From positions 29,758,632-29,822,631 of the forward strand of contig NC_060885.1 of the NCBI RefSeq assembly GCF_014805685.1: 64,000 bases of DNA. Reading direction: 5' to 3'. Made by a program: the position numbers and the translations under genes. Source of the stretch: Silurus meridionalis. Lineage: Eukaryota > Chordata > Actinopteri > Siluriformes > Siluridae. Below, piece after piece: positions 23,868 to 36,672 of the stretch (its first letter is position 1; each line of letters begins with the position of its first letter). Under the pieces are notes generated by a model that was given only the letters and a program-made list of their open reading frames with translations, was not told the origin of the DNA and made no database searches.

Positions 23868-25027
23868 ATATAGGACAAAAGAAACACTATTTAGTGTAAT
23901 ATTGGTGGAAATGTATGCTATACAGTATATTAAGATTTGGTGAAACATCTTTGTAAATCCTCTCAAATATGTTTTGTCAATAAAAAGCAAGAAAATGTTG
24001 TACGGAAAAATTTTTACATTTTCTTTTTATTTAATGTCATTTTCAGAATGACGTGAGTTATGAGTTGGAACGACGGATGCTTTTTTTTCCTTTCAGACAT
24101 CAGGAAACATGGGTCGACATTTAAGGGAAATGGGCCGGTCCTTCTTTCTCTGGGCGGAGCTTATTTCTGTATCCGAAAAAATCTAAAAAGTTTGATTTGA
24201 ATAAATTATATACAACAAAGTCAGAGCGATATAGCTGATCATGCAAGTTTTTCATTTATGATTGAAACACAATTATTAAAGGTCTTGAAGTACAGCGACG
24301 AATTCCAATCCGCACCTTTGCGTTGCCCTTAAAAACAAAACACAAAAAAACAACAATGTATTGCTGTGAGAATGGTCGTCGACCTTTTTCAGCTCTCTGA
24401 CAAATACTAATCCTCAAACATGAGAGGCTTGTATTCCATAAGCCATGAAATACACAAGTATTGATCTGTTTATGAGTTCGTTCCTCACTCTTGGCTAGAC
24501 TTTATGCCTTCATTCAATCTCCCACTGAGGAAAAGTTCTGATGCAAGAATAAAGGTATTCACATCAAGAACCAACAAATACATCATATCCAGGTTGGTCC
24601 AAGCCCTTTGCTGTGTTTCCCAGCTCTAAGTAGATGCTAGTCTTTAAATTTACATTACAGGGTCTGACCACTTAGCTCTAAGCACAAATCAAAGGCCCTG
24701 GCACAGCTTTTTTTTTTTTTTTTTTTAAATGCCCCTGAGGCTGGCACTTAGTGCTGTATCCGCATCTACAAACCTAAGCTTAAAGCTCCTCCTGGATCTT
24801 TAATGTCTGTGTTTGCTCTTCCTGTACGCAGGACCGCTTGGGAATCACACCAGAGACTTGGAGCTTTTTCGGGTTTGACAGCAGCAGGGCATGTGCGAGT
24901 TACTCGAGTGGCTTTAGATCTATATGTGGTAATATACGGTGTGTTCAAGAAGCCTATAGCTTCGGAAATATGATGTTCATACTTCTTTTCTTTCTCCTTG
25001 CAATTATTTGCATTTTAATTAATTTCC

Positions 25028-25083
<56 letters not shown>

Positions 25084-26333
25084 CTACACAAGCTGCCAGC
25101 ATTTCCCCAGCCATTCTATTTTTATAATTTGTTTTCAGTCCTATTCTATTGTATTTCTTTTAAAATGACTGCACTAACACTCTTTTTTCCATACAAATCT
25201 GTTTCACTTCTCGAAAAGAAGTGCCTCTGTGTTGCTTTTACATCCAGGGCTAAGACCTTGTCATTTATTTATTTGCTTGTTTTTTTAACGATCCCCGCTT
25301 CGTTATTTAGCGCGTGATTGCGATGGCAAAACAAATCTAATAGCGAGCGATACCAAAGCGATGCAAATTAAAATTTGGAAAGACTGTATAAATAAATAGT
25401 TCGGCATTTGGAGTAAATAATAGGCTGAATGTAGTTCATCAACCAGAGATTTTAGTTTGTGCTTGTTTTTTGTAACATGCAATCAATGCCTTATCTCCAA
25501 ACCTCTATGTTAAAACACACAAATGAGTAAAAATATAGAGTCTTATCTATACTAATCTTATCTGCGTGTGCTTTTACAGGAATTAATCAAAAACAATGAA
25601 AGAACACACTGAAGATCTTCCCATGGCAAAACCCACCCGAAAAAAACATCAGGTTGAACCTTTCGTAAATGGTGAATAACCGTGCAAAATCAACCAATAT
25701 TCATATTTTTTCGAAAAGCACAAACAAGGGCACATTTTAAATAAAACTATACAAGTCAGTCAGTGTAGAAACTGTAGAAATGATCATCCATTGAAACAAG
25801 CACATTCACATGGAGCTACGATTTTCCGATTTTCTATTATAATTAAGTGTTTATTACTTTTATTAAATATCTCATGAATGCATTTAATGAAGGTTTCACC
25901 ATTATCAGTCTCACACTGAATGAACATGCAAACATGGATAATAATAACATATTTATCTAATTATATTGTTGGTAAAAAAAAAAGGATGTTACTAGAGACA
26001 AACTGGGATATTGCTAGTTCACGAGTCAGCAAAGAGAAAAACCTGTGGACCGATTTTCTGATTTTTCAGCACTGCTTTGAATTTGCTGACACTTCATTCA
26101 AATCCACTACAGTCCGTTTATGGTCCGTTTTATTCCTCTAGAATCTCTGCGGGCCATTTTCATTCCGTCTCTTCCCTCTATTCATGCAGTGACCTTGAAT
26201 TAACACCTACGCCCTTAGAGGCCTGGGACTACTTTAGCAGGAGGATACGGTGCTCAAAAGGCAAAAAAGTCCTATTTTTTTAATCTGAATCTGTTATCAA
26301 TGGAGTTGAATCTTTTTTTTTTTTTTTTTTAAG
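23868..26333. other. non-coding, one (CT)n repeat
   Basis: No exon seen. Contains poly-T runs near 24709 and 26310 and the (CT)n at 25032-25080. The frame at 24838-25317 is dominated by the CT repeat and has no family resemblance. Confidence 0.45.
25031..25080. repeat. (CT)n microsatellite
   Basis: About 25 uninterrupted CT units. Confidence 0.97.
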
Positions 26334-26440
26334 ACACTATATGGGCAAAAGTTTGTGGACACCTGAGGATTTTTTTGTGATAACATCCTGTTCCACATTT
26401 AATCCCTATTTGCTGTTATACTCAAGATCTTCCACTATTA
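26334..26440 (-). mobile_element. Tc1-like family A fragment, copy 9
   Basis: ACACTATATGGGCAAAAGTTTGTGGACACCTGAGG, then ATCCTGTTCCACATTTAATCCCTATTTGCTGTTATA, matching the outer right end of the element in reverse; it breaks off in an ATTAGAGATT-rich stretch. Confidence 0.75.
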
Positions 26441-27533
26441 TTAGAGATTATTAGAGAGAAATTAGAGATTAATTAATTATTAAATTGCTTTAATAATAAT
26501 TATTATTTTTATAATCATAATTATTTATTTTTTTTATTCATTCATTCATTCACAAAATAAATAGAGATAAATAAATACGTAGTGTTGGAGCAAACAATTA
26601 GACGATTAATTGAACTGTATTCTTTTTGCAAAAATTTATATTATTATAAATAGTGTATATTTGTTTACAAAAATCTGTAGGTGATATACCCCTTCAGAGA
26701 AACACTCAAATCATGATTATTAGCAAAAACACATTGTTCATTTCATATGAAAATACAGTTTTTTGATTGATTTCATTGTTATAAATAATGAATCTTTGTA
26801 CATGAACCTTGTGTGCATTTGAGTTCGCTGCTCATAAGTGATTACATAAAAACGCATGCTCGGTCTTTCTGAACGTTCCATCACATCTCGTCCTTGTTCG
26901 GCTAACTCGGTTAGCTTTGACTATCTCGGTAACGATTTCTCCGCCGGCATGGTGCTTTCCATCCGATCATTATTTTCCAGTTGGCTGAGTCGTACCCGTC
27001 ATTTTGAATCGGATAGATTCTTTCCTCCTGGTTTGCTGCGAGCTATTGATTTTCTCATCTGGTCAACATGAATGTATGAATGAGCGATCTATTCATTTCG
27101 GATTTTGATGTTACAGCCTCATCGTGATAGATAGCTCTCCACTCGTGTCTCTCTCTCTCCGTCTGCTGTATGAGTGATGGTCATTGTCAGACAGATGGGC
27201 AGACTGTGGTTTATAGACTTGTATTATAAAGCAACGATGCATCCTGGGTAACCTTCGGTGTAATGGCCATTAATAAGCGTTCTATATGACCACAGTAAAA
27301 CCCACAACAGTTCCAATGAGGCCTGACAAACCCACTTTGACACTGCGATGCTGAGCGTTTTTGTCGAGACATTTCTTTTCTACAATTTGTGTTTCAGACT
27401 ATACAGTACTTGTGGGTTATATGATGAAAATATAACTTGTAGGAACATTTAATGCAGGAAGCTGACTGGTTACATTACGTTTTGCATCTAGCAAAAATGA
27501 GGTGACTCTGAAGAACGTTTGCTACATTGGTTT
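26441..27533. other. non-coding, candidate conserved patch
   Basis: AT-rich to 26850, then a GC-richer repeat-free patch at 26850-27130 (CTCGGTTAGCTTTGACTATCTCGGTAACG and others). No frame with family resemblance and no RNA gene. Confidence 0.4.
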
Positions 27534-28078
27534 AGGATTACAGTTGCCATGAACAGTTCTTTCATTCACGTGTCCATTAGTGGTCAGTTGATAACCTCAA
27601 CAGTAATGGAACTATAATGAGACAATATGTAACATAATGAGACATTTATAAATAGAAATGCTATTAGCATTTAGTGTCCTCCAGATGTGGACAGTTTCCC
27701 TGGAGTCCTTTCAAGGTTTTTTTCTCAAACCATCTCAGGAGTTTTTCTGCTATATATCAAAATAATATTTTTATAAAAAAAATGAATAAATAAATATAAA
27801 AGAGGCGAAATTAAAACCTTTAATGCACCATGCATTCATTCATGACATCCTTTTCATTTGTTTTACTGATGCACCCAATCTCAAATCATGCAAAATTAAA
27901 AAAAATGCCATAATGCACACATCCAGCAACTAATATATACTGTATAATTAATTAATATATATATACTGATTGATTGATTGTAATCTATTTCACTCGGTAA
28001 AGCTGTTTTGGGACAATGTCTATTGTTAAAAGTGCTATACAAATTAAATTAAATTGAATTAAATTGAATTGAACTGAC
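27534..28078 (-). repeat. family B dispersed repeat, degraded copy
   Basis: In reverse it shows the family tail (GTGTCCATTAGTGGTCAGTTGATAACCTCAACAGTAATGGAACTATAATGA), then TTCAAGGTTTTTTTCTCAAACCATCTCAGGAGTTTTTCTG, and finally GGTAAAGCTGTTTTGGGACAATGTCTATTGTTAAAAGTGCTATACAAAT. These are the complements, in reverse order, of blocks in the copies at 17762 and 21327. It is interrupted by AT-rich DNA. Confidence 0.65.
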
Positions 28079-28849
28079 AGTTTTATCCACTTTTAATCAC
28101 ATGATGTCATACATTCTTTGAAAAGCTTGTTTCCTGAAATGTATGCATAACTTTGCCAAATTAAACTGCATTGTATTCTTTTTAGAACTGTTTTTCTTTA
28201 TATCGGTTTGGTCATTTTTATATTCAAACGCAAAAATCTCTGTCTCCAGATGAGCAGCATTCAGGGATTTTTAGGAGTATTATGGTATGTAATGTAAATG
28301 TAAATATTCACAAAAATGAAAAGATTATTTTAAAATACATTTTTCTTTTCATTTTCTTTTATAGTAACAATTACAAATATTAAGCTCAAAACTGCGATCT
28401 ATGGAATACAAACAGTATTACTCCTGAATAACTTTATTTAATATTCAACGTAACAATACGGTAAAACACAAGGCTGGCATTTTTGTGATTGTAATGTATT
28501 AGTAACAATGTTTTTGTAATTACTGGGAATTCTGTGATTTATCCAAACACAGGAACTTCTGATTACACCCTTTTTATTTTTACATTTTGTGATTAATTAA
28601 ATGGCCCTAATAACATCTTAGAACCTTCTCTGACAAGCTGATATTATAATATTCATTATTCCATTATATTTTATTACAATCTAAAAGAAATAGTCCGTTT
28701 AAAATGTATAAAATGAAGGACCTGAACTATTCTACTTGAGGAAAATCGGGTGTCACTGCTTTCATTTTATAATTTGCTTCTTAGAACAGACTGATCGTGG
28801 GGCCCTGAAACAAATTCTGCTCCATGAAACATTCACACAATATGATTAA

Positions 28850-28851
<2 letters not shown>

Positions 28852-28898
<47 letters not shown>
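28852..28898. repeat. (CA)n microsatellite
   Basis: About 23 CA units. Confidence 0.97.
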
Positions 28899-28899
<1 letters not shown>

Positions 28900-28914
28900 G
28901 TGCTTCCAAATAAT

Positions 28915-29005
28915 TACAGGGGAAGTAATCGGGCAGAAAATGGCTCTGGAACTCCCTTGAGGTCATTAAGTAATCTCATTAGGGGGTAATGACCTTGCTG
29001 GCTGT
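28915..29005. promoter_or_regulatory. candidate enhancer core with inverted AGGTCATTA sites
   Basis: AGGTCATTA at 28960-28968 and its exact complement TAATGACCT at 28987-28995 flank AGTAATCTCATTAGGGGG. Each arm joins a nuclear-receptor half-site (AGGTCA) to a homeodomain core (ATTA). The block is repeat-free next to a microsatellite. Function is inferred. Confidence 0.3.
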
Positions 29006-29974
29006 CCCTTTACCCCTTAGAGAAGAGGACAGGATGTCATGGAGGTCCTATTTTGCACCCAGGCTTTCTGTATTGTCATTGGTTCACGGTTCACAATTGG
29101 TCGTGTTATACAGGTTAAGCTCATCCTGATTTGCATAAGTTTGTGTGCTTTTTCATGGGTTTCCCATGTATCCCATGTTCCTGTGAGATTCTCAGTAGGC
29201 TGAAATCCCCAGAACGAGCGGTTGATATTGTTCATATTATTTATGTGGAATTATCATTGATAAACTATTTAAAATTTGGAATTGATGGCAAAAATATCCT
29301 TTGTTTTTTCTTTCTTCCTTTTCATAGCTTTTTTTTCTGTCTGAAGTATATTTTAAGGGTATTTCGTGCATTAAATATTTGTAATACAAAATAATTAACT
29401 AGGAGACATTCCTGTTGAGGTCATTGGGAGTTGAACTTTTATATAAACTTTCTTCATTTTAGTGATAAAAATGTGGAAATATAGTGTGATATGCAACAGG
29501 AACTTTATAAAATGGCATTATTAGATGGCCAATGTTGAAACAAGGTTTATTTTCCTATAACGTCGTGTACAGAAGTCTGTAATTCCTCTATAGAGAGATT
29601 TCACATCATATTTGTATCTGTTAAGAGTTACATTGGGTGAAGATAAACCTTTTATTTAGCATTCGATGTTACGCAGTTTAAAGTGTTTTGTTTGGAGCGC
29701 TTCAGCTGTAGCAGTTGAACATTAGTAGGAGCAGCCTCATCTTCAGACAACCCCATCCCTCCAGATGTTTCTAGATAATAGTTTGCCTTTTGATATGAGC
29801 TATACACATCACAATGATTTCCTTCAATGCTTTCCTCATGCAGAGCGACTAGACAATCAAAACCACATGTGCGCGCACACACATGTACACACGCACCAGT
29901 GTTGCAACACATTACAACACATTTTGAGACAATATCCTGCTAAACCTATGATGATTGTTCATTCTAATGTAACA

Positions 29975-30329
29975 TATACTATACGGAGAAAAGTATTGGG
30001 ACACCTAACTTTTTTTAACCATATGTGGTTCTTCTGCAAAGTGTACAAAGTTGGAGACACACAATTGTACAGGACGTGAACATTCGAATGTGAAATTTTC
30101 CCTTCACTCGAACTAATAAACCCAGACATGTTCCAGCATTACAATGCTCCTGTGCACTAAGCCACGAAGATATGCTTCACATGGGTTGGAGTAGAAGATC
30201 TTGTGTGGCCTGCTATAAAGCGCTGACTTTAACCCTATTGAACACATCTTAGAAGAATGTGAATGCTGACTGCACCTAGGCCTCCTCACCTACATCAGTA
30301 CCTGACTTTACTAACACCCTTGTGCTGTA
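29975..30329 (+). mobile_element. Tc1-like family A, copy 10
   Basis: Begins TATACTATACGGAGAAAAGTATTGGGACACCTAAC and keeps ACCATATGTGGTTCTTCTGC, AAAGTTGGAGACACACAATTGTACAGGA, ACATGTTCCAGCATTACAATGCTCCTGTGCAC and CAGTACCTGACTTTACTAACACCCTTGTG. The right terminus is missing. Confidence 0.85.
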
Positions 30330-32069
30330 TATTATTTGCGATAGTGTGAAACTACAAAAAAACGGGGCCAAGAAAGCACTAAAGAGTTTAATCAGGTTCT
30401 CCTATTGAATGTACCTTACCAGCTAATATGTAGTCATTTATTCAATCAAATTAGGTTTGTCAAAAAATTGGCTCTGGGCCTTTACATGTGCTTTTATAAA
30501 GTAGAACAAGTAGAAGTAGATAGTAGAAAGTTAGTTCCACTGTATTGTGTATTTTAGAAAAACTTTTAGCTGGAAATTGGTTATTCAGTATGAATGATTA
30601 TAAATCAGTAAAACACTGCAATCAAAAAAACCAATTAAAAAAAAAATCGGAAAATGTTCAATATACAGATCTGGTGGCAAAACTTTGTATTGTATTTTGC
30701 TATGCTTTTTTTTTAATCACTATATAGCTACATTAATCGAACAGCTAGGATTTGCATACTGAAGAATCAATTCTGAATTCAAAAAGTTTGCTATTACTTG
30801 ATTATGATTTTGTTGTAATTACATAAAAGTAGAAAAGTTAGTAGCAAAATAGTAGTAAAAAGATTATGTTTGGGTCAAATGACTAATATCCCTAGGGGAA
30901 ATAAGGTAAAATGAATATTTGGGTATTTGGAGTTGGATTTGGAGACATTTCTATTGAAAATCTCACTGGGATATGGCTTTGCCATTGGAAATGGGAAATT
31001 TGGTCAGTAGTAGTGAATGAAAAATGTAAAAAAAATAATAATAAATTGTTTCCTGGACAACTTGTACTTCATTGTTTTATTTTCCTTGACCTCAAGCATC
31101 CTCTTCTTCCCTTCATTTTCATCCCCAGCCATTACGCACGTTTATTCCCAATGGACCATCTTTTCTATGTACAGTACGGCACACTCAGCTTTTCCTGATG
31201 GCCATGAATCTCTGTCCGCAGAGTTGCCCAGCTTTACCTGCCAGGAATCGAGGAGCAATAGTCATCCATCTTTGGTGCTTTGGAAGTGAAATCTTTAAAA
31301 AAAATTGGTAGAGTCCACAGAGAACTGGGTCATATGCACTTTTTAAGCTTTGAAGACACAACTTGGAAAATGAACATCATCAATCAAGGAGGAGAGTTCA
31401 CGGCACTTTGTGAGTGCAGCTCAGCACTGCCATGGCCAATTAGAAAAAAAGGGACACCGCCGCTCTCCAAAAACAATCTAACGACGATGTCACCAGGGAA
31501 TAACCCCATACCTCACAGCTTTAAGTCTAATCACATCGCTAAGAAGGCCGTTCCAAATGCTTAGCGTCTGCTCACCAGGATTGTGAGGAATAAAACGATA
31601 TGGTGTGCTGTTAAAAAAAAAAAAAATCAATGGCAGAGTGGCGTTATATTGAAAAAAAAATAAATAAATAAATAAAATCCTAAAGTTACAGGACATAAAC
31701 CTATTTGTGGAAGTTTTCACTTACAGGAGTAACCATGATAAAGATATGTGCAATAGAGAAACACTGTAGTTTACATAAGGAAACTCTGTAGTATTCCCAT
31801 ATGAATGTAGTATAAAATGTCAAACCTTCACCATGTGAAGGGGTTTCCAAGCCACCTCATATCTTATAGCGCATTTTGAACCTTATATCCATATTATCTT
31901 CTAATCTTTGAGCGTTTGTACAATGGCATGTTCGATTTTCCGCTTGTTCGATTGTCTCACTTTATTATGTTTCATGTGGACTCGATGCTTTCCTGTTAAG
32001 GATACAGTCACCCTGTATGTGCACGCAGTGTAGTAGTATATCTTCTCAAGCAACAATAATAGTAAATAC
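30330..32069. other. non-coding, nothing certain
   Basis: AT-rich, with A-runs at 30637 and 31612 and (AAAT)n at about 31658-31675. The patch 31310-31570 is less AT-rich and repeat-free and may be conserved. No exon seen. It includes the expected position of the lost left end of the Tc1 pseudogene that follows. Confidence 0.4.
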
Positions 32070-33000
32070 ATCCTGAATAAACATGTCAAAACTGTGTCCA
32101 AAGCACCATCGTTATCTTGCACTGCCTCAATCCTCCTGGGCATGGAATTCACCAGAGCTGCACAGGTTGTTGCTGGGTTCCTCTTCCACTTTATAATGAA
32201 ATCAGGAAGCTGCTAAATGTTAGACACATGGCGCCTCTCCACCTTCCGCTTGAGGATGCCCCACAGGTGCTCATTAGGGTTGTCATCTCGGCGGTGTGTT
32301 TGGGGTCGTTATTATGTTGGAAAACTACCATTCAGCCCAGCTTATGAAGAGAGGACATAATGTTCTTCAGAATCTCACTATAAATGTTGGAATCCATGTT
32401 TCTCTCAATGAACCGCAGCTCCCCAGTACCAGCAGCACTCATACATTTCCCAGACCATAATGCTACCACCACCATGCTTAACTGTAGGCAAGACACAGTT
32501 TTCCTGGTCCTCACCAGGGTGTCGCCACACATGCTGGACACCATCAGAGCCATCTTAGTCTCATCAGACCACAGGAACAAGGCTCCAGTACTACATAAAC
32601 TTGGACAGGTCGTCTTCAGCAAAGTGTTTGCAGGCTTTCTTGTGAGCCAGATTTAGAATAGGTTTCCTTCTGGGATGACGGCCATGCAAACCGACTTGTT
32701 GCAGTGTGCGGCGTATGGTCTGAGCACTGACAAGCAGACCTTCTGCTCCTGCAACCTCTAAAGCCTCTAATGCTGGCAGCACTCGTGTCTGTTTTTTGAA
32801 GTCAGCTTCTGCACCTGACGCACAGAACAAGCACTCAACTTCTTCGATGGACCCTTGCGGAATCCGTCTTGGAAAACCTCTGTATGACCCCGGCCACTGT
32901 ACTGTAACTCAGTTTTATAGTGTTAACGATCTTCTAATAGCCTAGGCCATCTTTGTGGGGAGCAACATTTCTAATTCTCAAATTCTCAGAGAGTCTTTGC
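32070..33000 (-). pseudogene. broken Tc1/mariner-type transposase
   Basis: Minus-strand frames contain, in protein order, the DNA-binding part (VSAQTIRRTLQQVGLHGRHPR, then RKPILNLAHKKACKHF), the first catalytic region (LWSDETKM, with the family's conserved Asp), GKCMSAAGTGELRFIE, and the last catalytic block NPNEHLWGILKRK with its Glu, ending near MPRRIEAVQDNDG. The pieces lie in different frames, so it is interrupted by frameshifts and stops and cannot be active. Tc1 transposases are about 340 residues; nearly the full span is present. It lies antisense to gfra1 inside the large intron. Confidence 0.9.
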
Positions 33001-33400
33001 AAATAGGTGCCATGCTGAACATTCAGTAGTCAGTATGAGAGATTTGTACTCGAAGCACCATATTGTAACTGCTCTAATACAAGATACACAAATTTGTATG
33101 ATCCTGTCAAGCAGACCAAAACCTAAACATGATGAATAGGACGTGTGGCTTTGCACGGTTACACGACATACAGCTGTTATCACTTAGGGTGCACTCACTT
33201 TTGTTGGCAACGTGTTTGACAATAATGTCTGTATGTTAAGTTTTTTTCAGAAGATAGTAAATCTATACTGCTATACAAGCTGCACAGTGACTACTTAAAA
33301 ATATATCCAAGTTAAAAAAAAAAATATTTTGGGGTTTGTTTTTATACAAGTATAAAAAGAGGTGTACTCACTTTCGTGAGAACTATATATACAGTATATA
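33001..33400 (-). mobile_element. 5' flank and IR/DR terminus of the Tc1-like element
   Basis: Two direct repeats of a terminal motif, GGTGCACTCACTTTTGTTGGC at 33187 onwards and GGTGTACTCACTTTCGTGAG at 33361 onwards, lie about 173 bases apart outside the transposase start. An outer and an inner direct repeat in each inverted terminus is the IR/DR arrangement known in the Sleeping Beauty class of fish Tc1 elements. The opposite terminus was not found. Confidence 0.65.
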
Positions 33401-33615
33401 TTACTCTCAGTACTCAAAAAGACAGCTTGCTTTGAATTCTTTGGAATATTAAATAAAAATAAAAAAAATAAATAAGTGAATAAGTCATTTCTCTCAAAGT
33501 CTTTGTACGAGGGCGAGTTTGATTGACGTGGCTCGGTGTGTGTCCTCGCTCAGCTTTGACTCGACCTCTAGTGCTGACGCACTGACAGGTGGCCAGAGTG
33601 ATGATTGGGTGATTG

Positions 33616-33616
<1 letters not shown>

Positions 33617-33661
<45 letters not shown>
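33617..33661. repeat. (GT)n microsatellite
   Basis: About 22 GT units. Confidence 0.97.
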
Positions 33662-33664
<3 letters not shown>

Positions 33665-35444
33665 AAAAATGAAGATAGCAAATGAGATCTAGTTGTATGA
33701 CTCTTTAAACATACCATTTACTTTCCTTTTCTGTAATTTCTAATTGGCAGCCCGTGCGACACAAAAGAATGAAAGGCAGGACACTTGTTAATAGTGACAG
33801 TGACATTAAACTTATTTTAATGTTATTTTATTTAGTTGATTTGATGTTACTTCCATTTTCTATTGTTATTATTATGATTTCTTAACTCTTTGGCTTGCAC
33901 CAGAAAAGCACACTGGAAGGTCTGTTTATTGTATTTGATCAATCGATCAGATCCTGTGCTGTTGTCTTTGGATGTTGTTAATGCTGAAGATTAGTGAAGG
34001 CATGGGAACGATAAGAAACTGGTCAATAGTAATCAGTGTACTTTTAGACTGTGCTGTTTTTGTCACTCTTATCAGTAGCCACAGAAAGGTCAGAGAAGAT
34101 CAAAAGGCAATGTACGGTGTTTTATAGATATACATCATATTTTATACGTTTTATGTGGGCGAATGTAACGTATCAGTCGTGTTAAAGCCACTCCTTAAGG
34201 CGGGATAAAAGAAAAAGTACGAAAAAAACGACGATTATATTTAACAGTAATGTGTGTCAGTTAAGGAGGCAGTTTAAAGCAGCCAGAGGGAATAAGCATG
34301 TGTAATATATTACTAGTTAAATCTGGTTTCTGTACCTGGTCTTGTTTTGATCAAGTTGCTGGAGAGAAACAGAGCTCTAGATGTTACAACTCTGTTCTTT
34401 ACATGTGATCGCCCACAACATGCACCACATTATTCAATGTTTAAACGCAAACAGAAATTAGTGGGGGTTTTTCACAAGCTGGCATCGTTTCATGATCCGT
34501 TTAAGTTACGTTCGATAATTTTATTTTAATTTCATTTATATTTTTTGTTCAATTGTATTACGAAGCCTCCATTGGTTTTTTTTGATTGAATATTAAAAGC
34601 AGAAACAAAAAAAATAACATTTTTCTATTTGTTTAATGACACACCATGATCAATGTCCTAAAGTGCACATTTACAATCTATTATTTAATCCTAACCTGGA
34701 AATAAAAGGGGATAACAGTAGTGCTGTGAAGAAATGTCCACTCTGAAGCCGTTTGCAGAACATGGCAGGGTGGGGAGGTGCAGGGCAGGTCAGCTCAGGG
34801 TTGTTCTGCAAAGAGTTTGTGAAGATTTTGTGCATGATTTTATATCACTCTCTTGTTGCTTTTGAAAAGCACATAGTGTTCCATTTGAACTTCTCAAAGT
34901 GAAGCCAGAATGTTGGATGAAGCTACTGATAGATTATGTACTGATGGTTGATCAGTTCTTTTACATCCAGTTTGTTCAGGAGTCCCACAAACCCAAAAAA
35001 CTCACAGTCAAACAATAGGATGGCAAGACTCTCTGAATGAGGTGTATTTTAAATACCATATGCTGATTTTCCAAATAAAAAAATGGAAAAATGAATGAAC
35101 GCAGCATACACACACCTTTAGTGCATCTAAAGTGTACCAAAAAAAGTCAGTTTGCTAAATAGATACCTAACCTAACCCTAACCCTAGATGGGATCGACTG
35201 AATCTGAATAATGTTTGACAATTTTAAGAACTGATTAACTAAAAGCAGGTCATGGTAGGACATTCACACCCTGGTCTGCTCTATAAGTAATTAAAACACA
35301 CTGTGTGATCCAACATGGCTAATGATTCCCTTACACTGCATTTATGTAATTTAATGGTGGTGTTGGTGCTGCACGAGTGACACTAGTACACAATAAATCT
35401 CTATAACGTGTTTTGGAGTCTGTACACACTCACTTACACACGTA

Positions 35445-35446
<2 letters not shown>

Positions 35447-35495
<49 letters not shown>
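35447..35495. repeat. (CA)n microsatellite
   Basis: About 24 CA units. Confidence 0.97.
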
Positions 35496-35496
<1 letters not shown>

Positions 35497-35577
35497 GCAC
35501 ACATTATGCACGGCTGAACTAAGCGATGAGTTGGGACACACAGCCTCATCAATCTGTATATGGAATGCTGCCCTAGG

Positions 35578-35578
<1 letters not shown>

Positions 35579-35608
<30 letters not shown>
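35579..35608. repeat. (GT)n microsatellite
   Basis: About 15 units, of opposite repeat strand to the array 85 bases upstream. Confidence 0.95.
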
Positions 35609-35748
35609 ACATTATTAAAGGCCTACTGCAGCCGTTTCCTCACACAGCGCTCCCAGAGGAGGCTTCTCTTACACACACTATGTGAGCATTTGAGCAGGAA
35701 ACATCCCCTTCAAGAGTTCAGCAGCGTAATGTAATATGTGAACAGGAC

Positions 35749-35750
<2 letters not shown>

Positions 35751-35804
<54 letters not shown>
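35751..35804. repeat. (CA)n microsatellite
   Basis: About 27 CA units. Confidence 0.97.
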
Positions 35805-35805
<1 letters not shown>

Positions 35806-36107
35806 GTTGCCATGTAATTCTATCACTACAAAGAATTGTGTGTAGCTACAGAACGCTATGGGGCTGAACAGTGAATCTAATACTAAGTCAATACATTGTC
35901 TGAAGCGCCGTGGCTTTTATTTGTAACTAATTAACGAACTAATCAACTAATTAACTGACTAAATAACTAACAAACAATACATTAATTAATAGAATCACTT
36001 TCTTCACAGGGATTATTGCCAGCTTTTTAATCTTTTGAGATTTCATGTGTTTTCAATGCATGTTACAAAGAGAGAGGGATAGACAAATGAAACTAACCAC
36101 ATAACCA

Positions 36108-36108
<1 letters not shown>

Positions 36109-36164
<56 letters not shown>
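36109..36164. repeat. (CA)n microsatellite
   Basis: About 28 CA units. Confidence 0.97.
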
Positions 36165-36166
<2 letters not shown>

Positions 36167-36412
36167 GGCACCCAGTGCCATGTACACTTGTTTATAGGGA
36201 ACAATAAGGAAGATGTAAGTTTTATTATCAGTTGAGAGAGTGCATAAGAGAAAATGAGAGTACAAGGAAGTGTCCAGTGGCAAATAAGAACAACGCGCAC
36301 ACACAAACGAAAAAAAACAACAACAAATTATTGGAAACAATAAGGATGAGGCAAGTTTTATGTAAAAAACAAACTAAAAAGGTGGGAGAAATAGAGATAG
36401 TAGAGGGAATAT

Positions 36413-36592
36413 ATAGGGTTGAGGTCAGTGCTCTGTAGCAGGAGATCTTCTACTCCTAACCCATGCTAAACATATGTTTATTGAAGACAACGTGGACATT
36501 TGTGTGCCTTCAGCTTTGCGATAACAGTTTGGGAAAGAATCACATATGACTAGAAAAGTCAGGTGTCAAAATACTTTTGTCCATATAATATA
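36413..36592 (-). mobile_element. Tc1-like family A fragment, copy 11
   Basis: GGGTTGAGGTCAGTGCTCTGTAGCAGGAGATCTTCTACTCC, then AAGTCAGGTGTCAAAATACTTTTGTCCATATAATATA. It is the left half in reverse; the terminus runs into a (TA)n array. Confidence 0.8.
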
Positions 36593-36602
36593 TGTCCATA
36601 TA

Positions 36603-36605
<3 letters not shown>

Positions 36606-36671
<66 letters not shown>
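36606..36671. repeat. (TA)n microsatellite
   Basis: About 33 TA units adjoining a family A terminus that itself ends in TATAATATATG. Confidence 0.97.

Positions 36672-36672
<1 letters not shown>

Larger units (their letters stand above)
28079..29974. other. non-coding, one (CA)n and a candidate regulatory core
   Basis: No exon seen. Holds the (CA)n at 28852-28898, the candidate element 28915-29005, and AT-rich unique sequence. A CACA/TGTG-rich patch at 29862-29900 is too irregular to call as an array. Confidence 0.45.
33401..36412. other. non-coding with many dinucleotide repeats
   Basis: No exon seen. Contains five long GT/CA arrays, listed separately, a short telomere-like run at 35166-35186, and a repeat-free patch at 33520-33600 (GACAGGTGG, TGATTGGGTGATTGATG). 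Confidence 0.45.
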
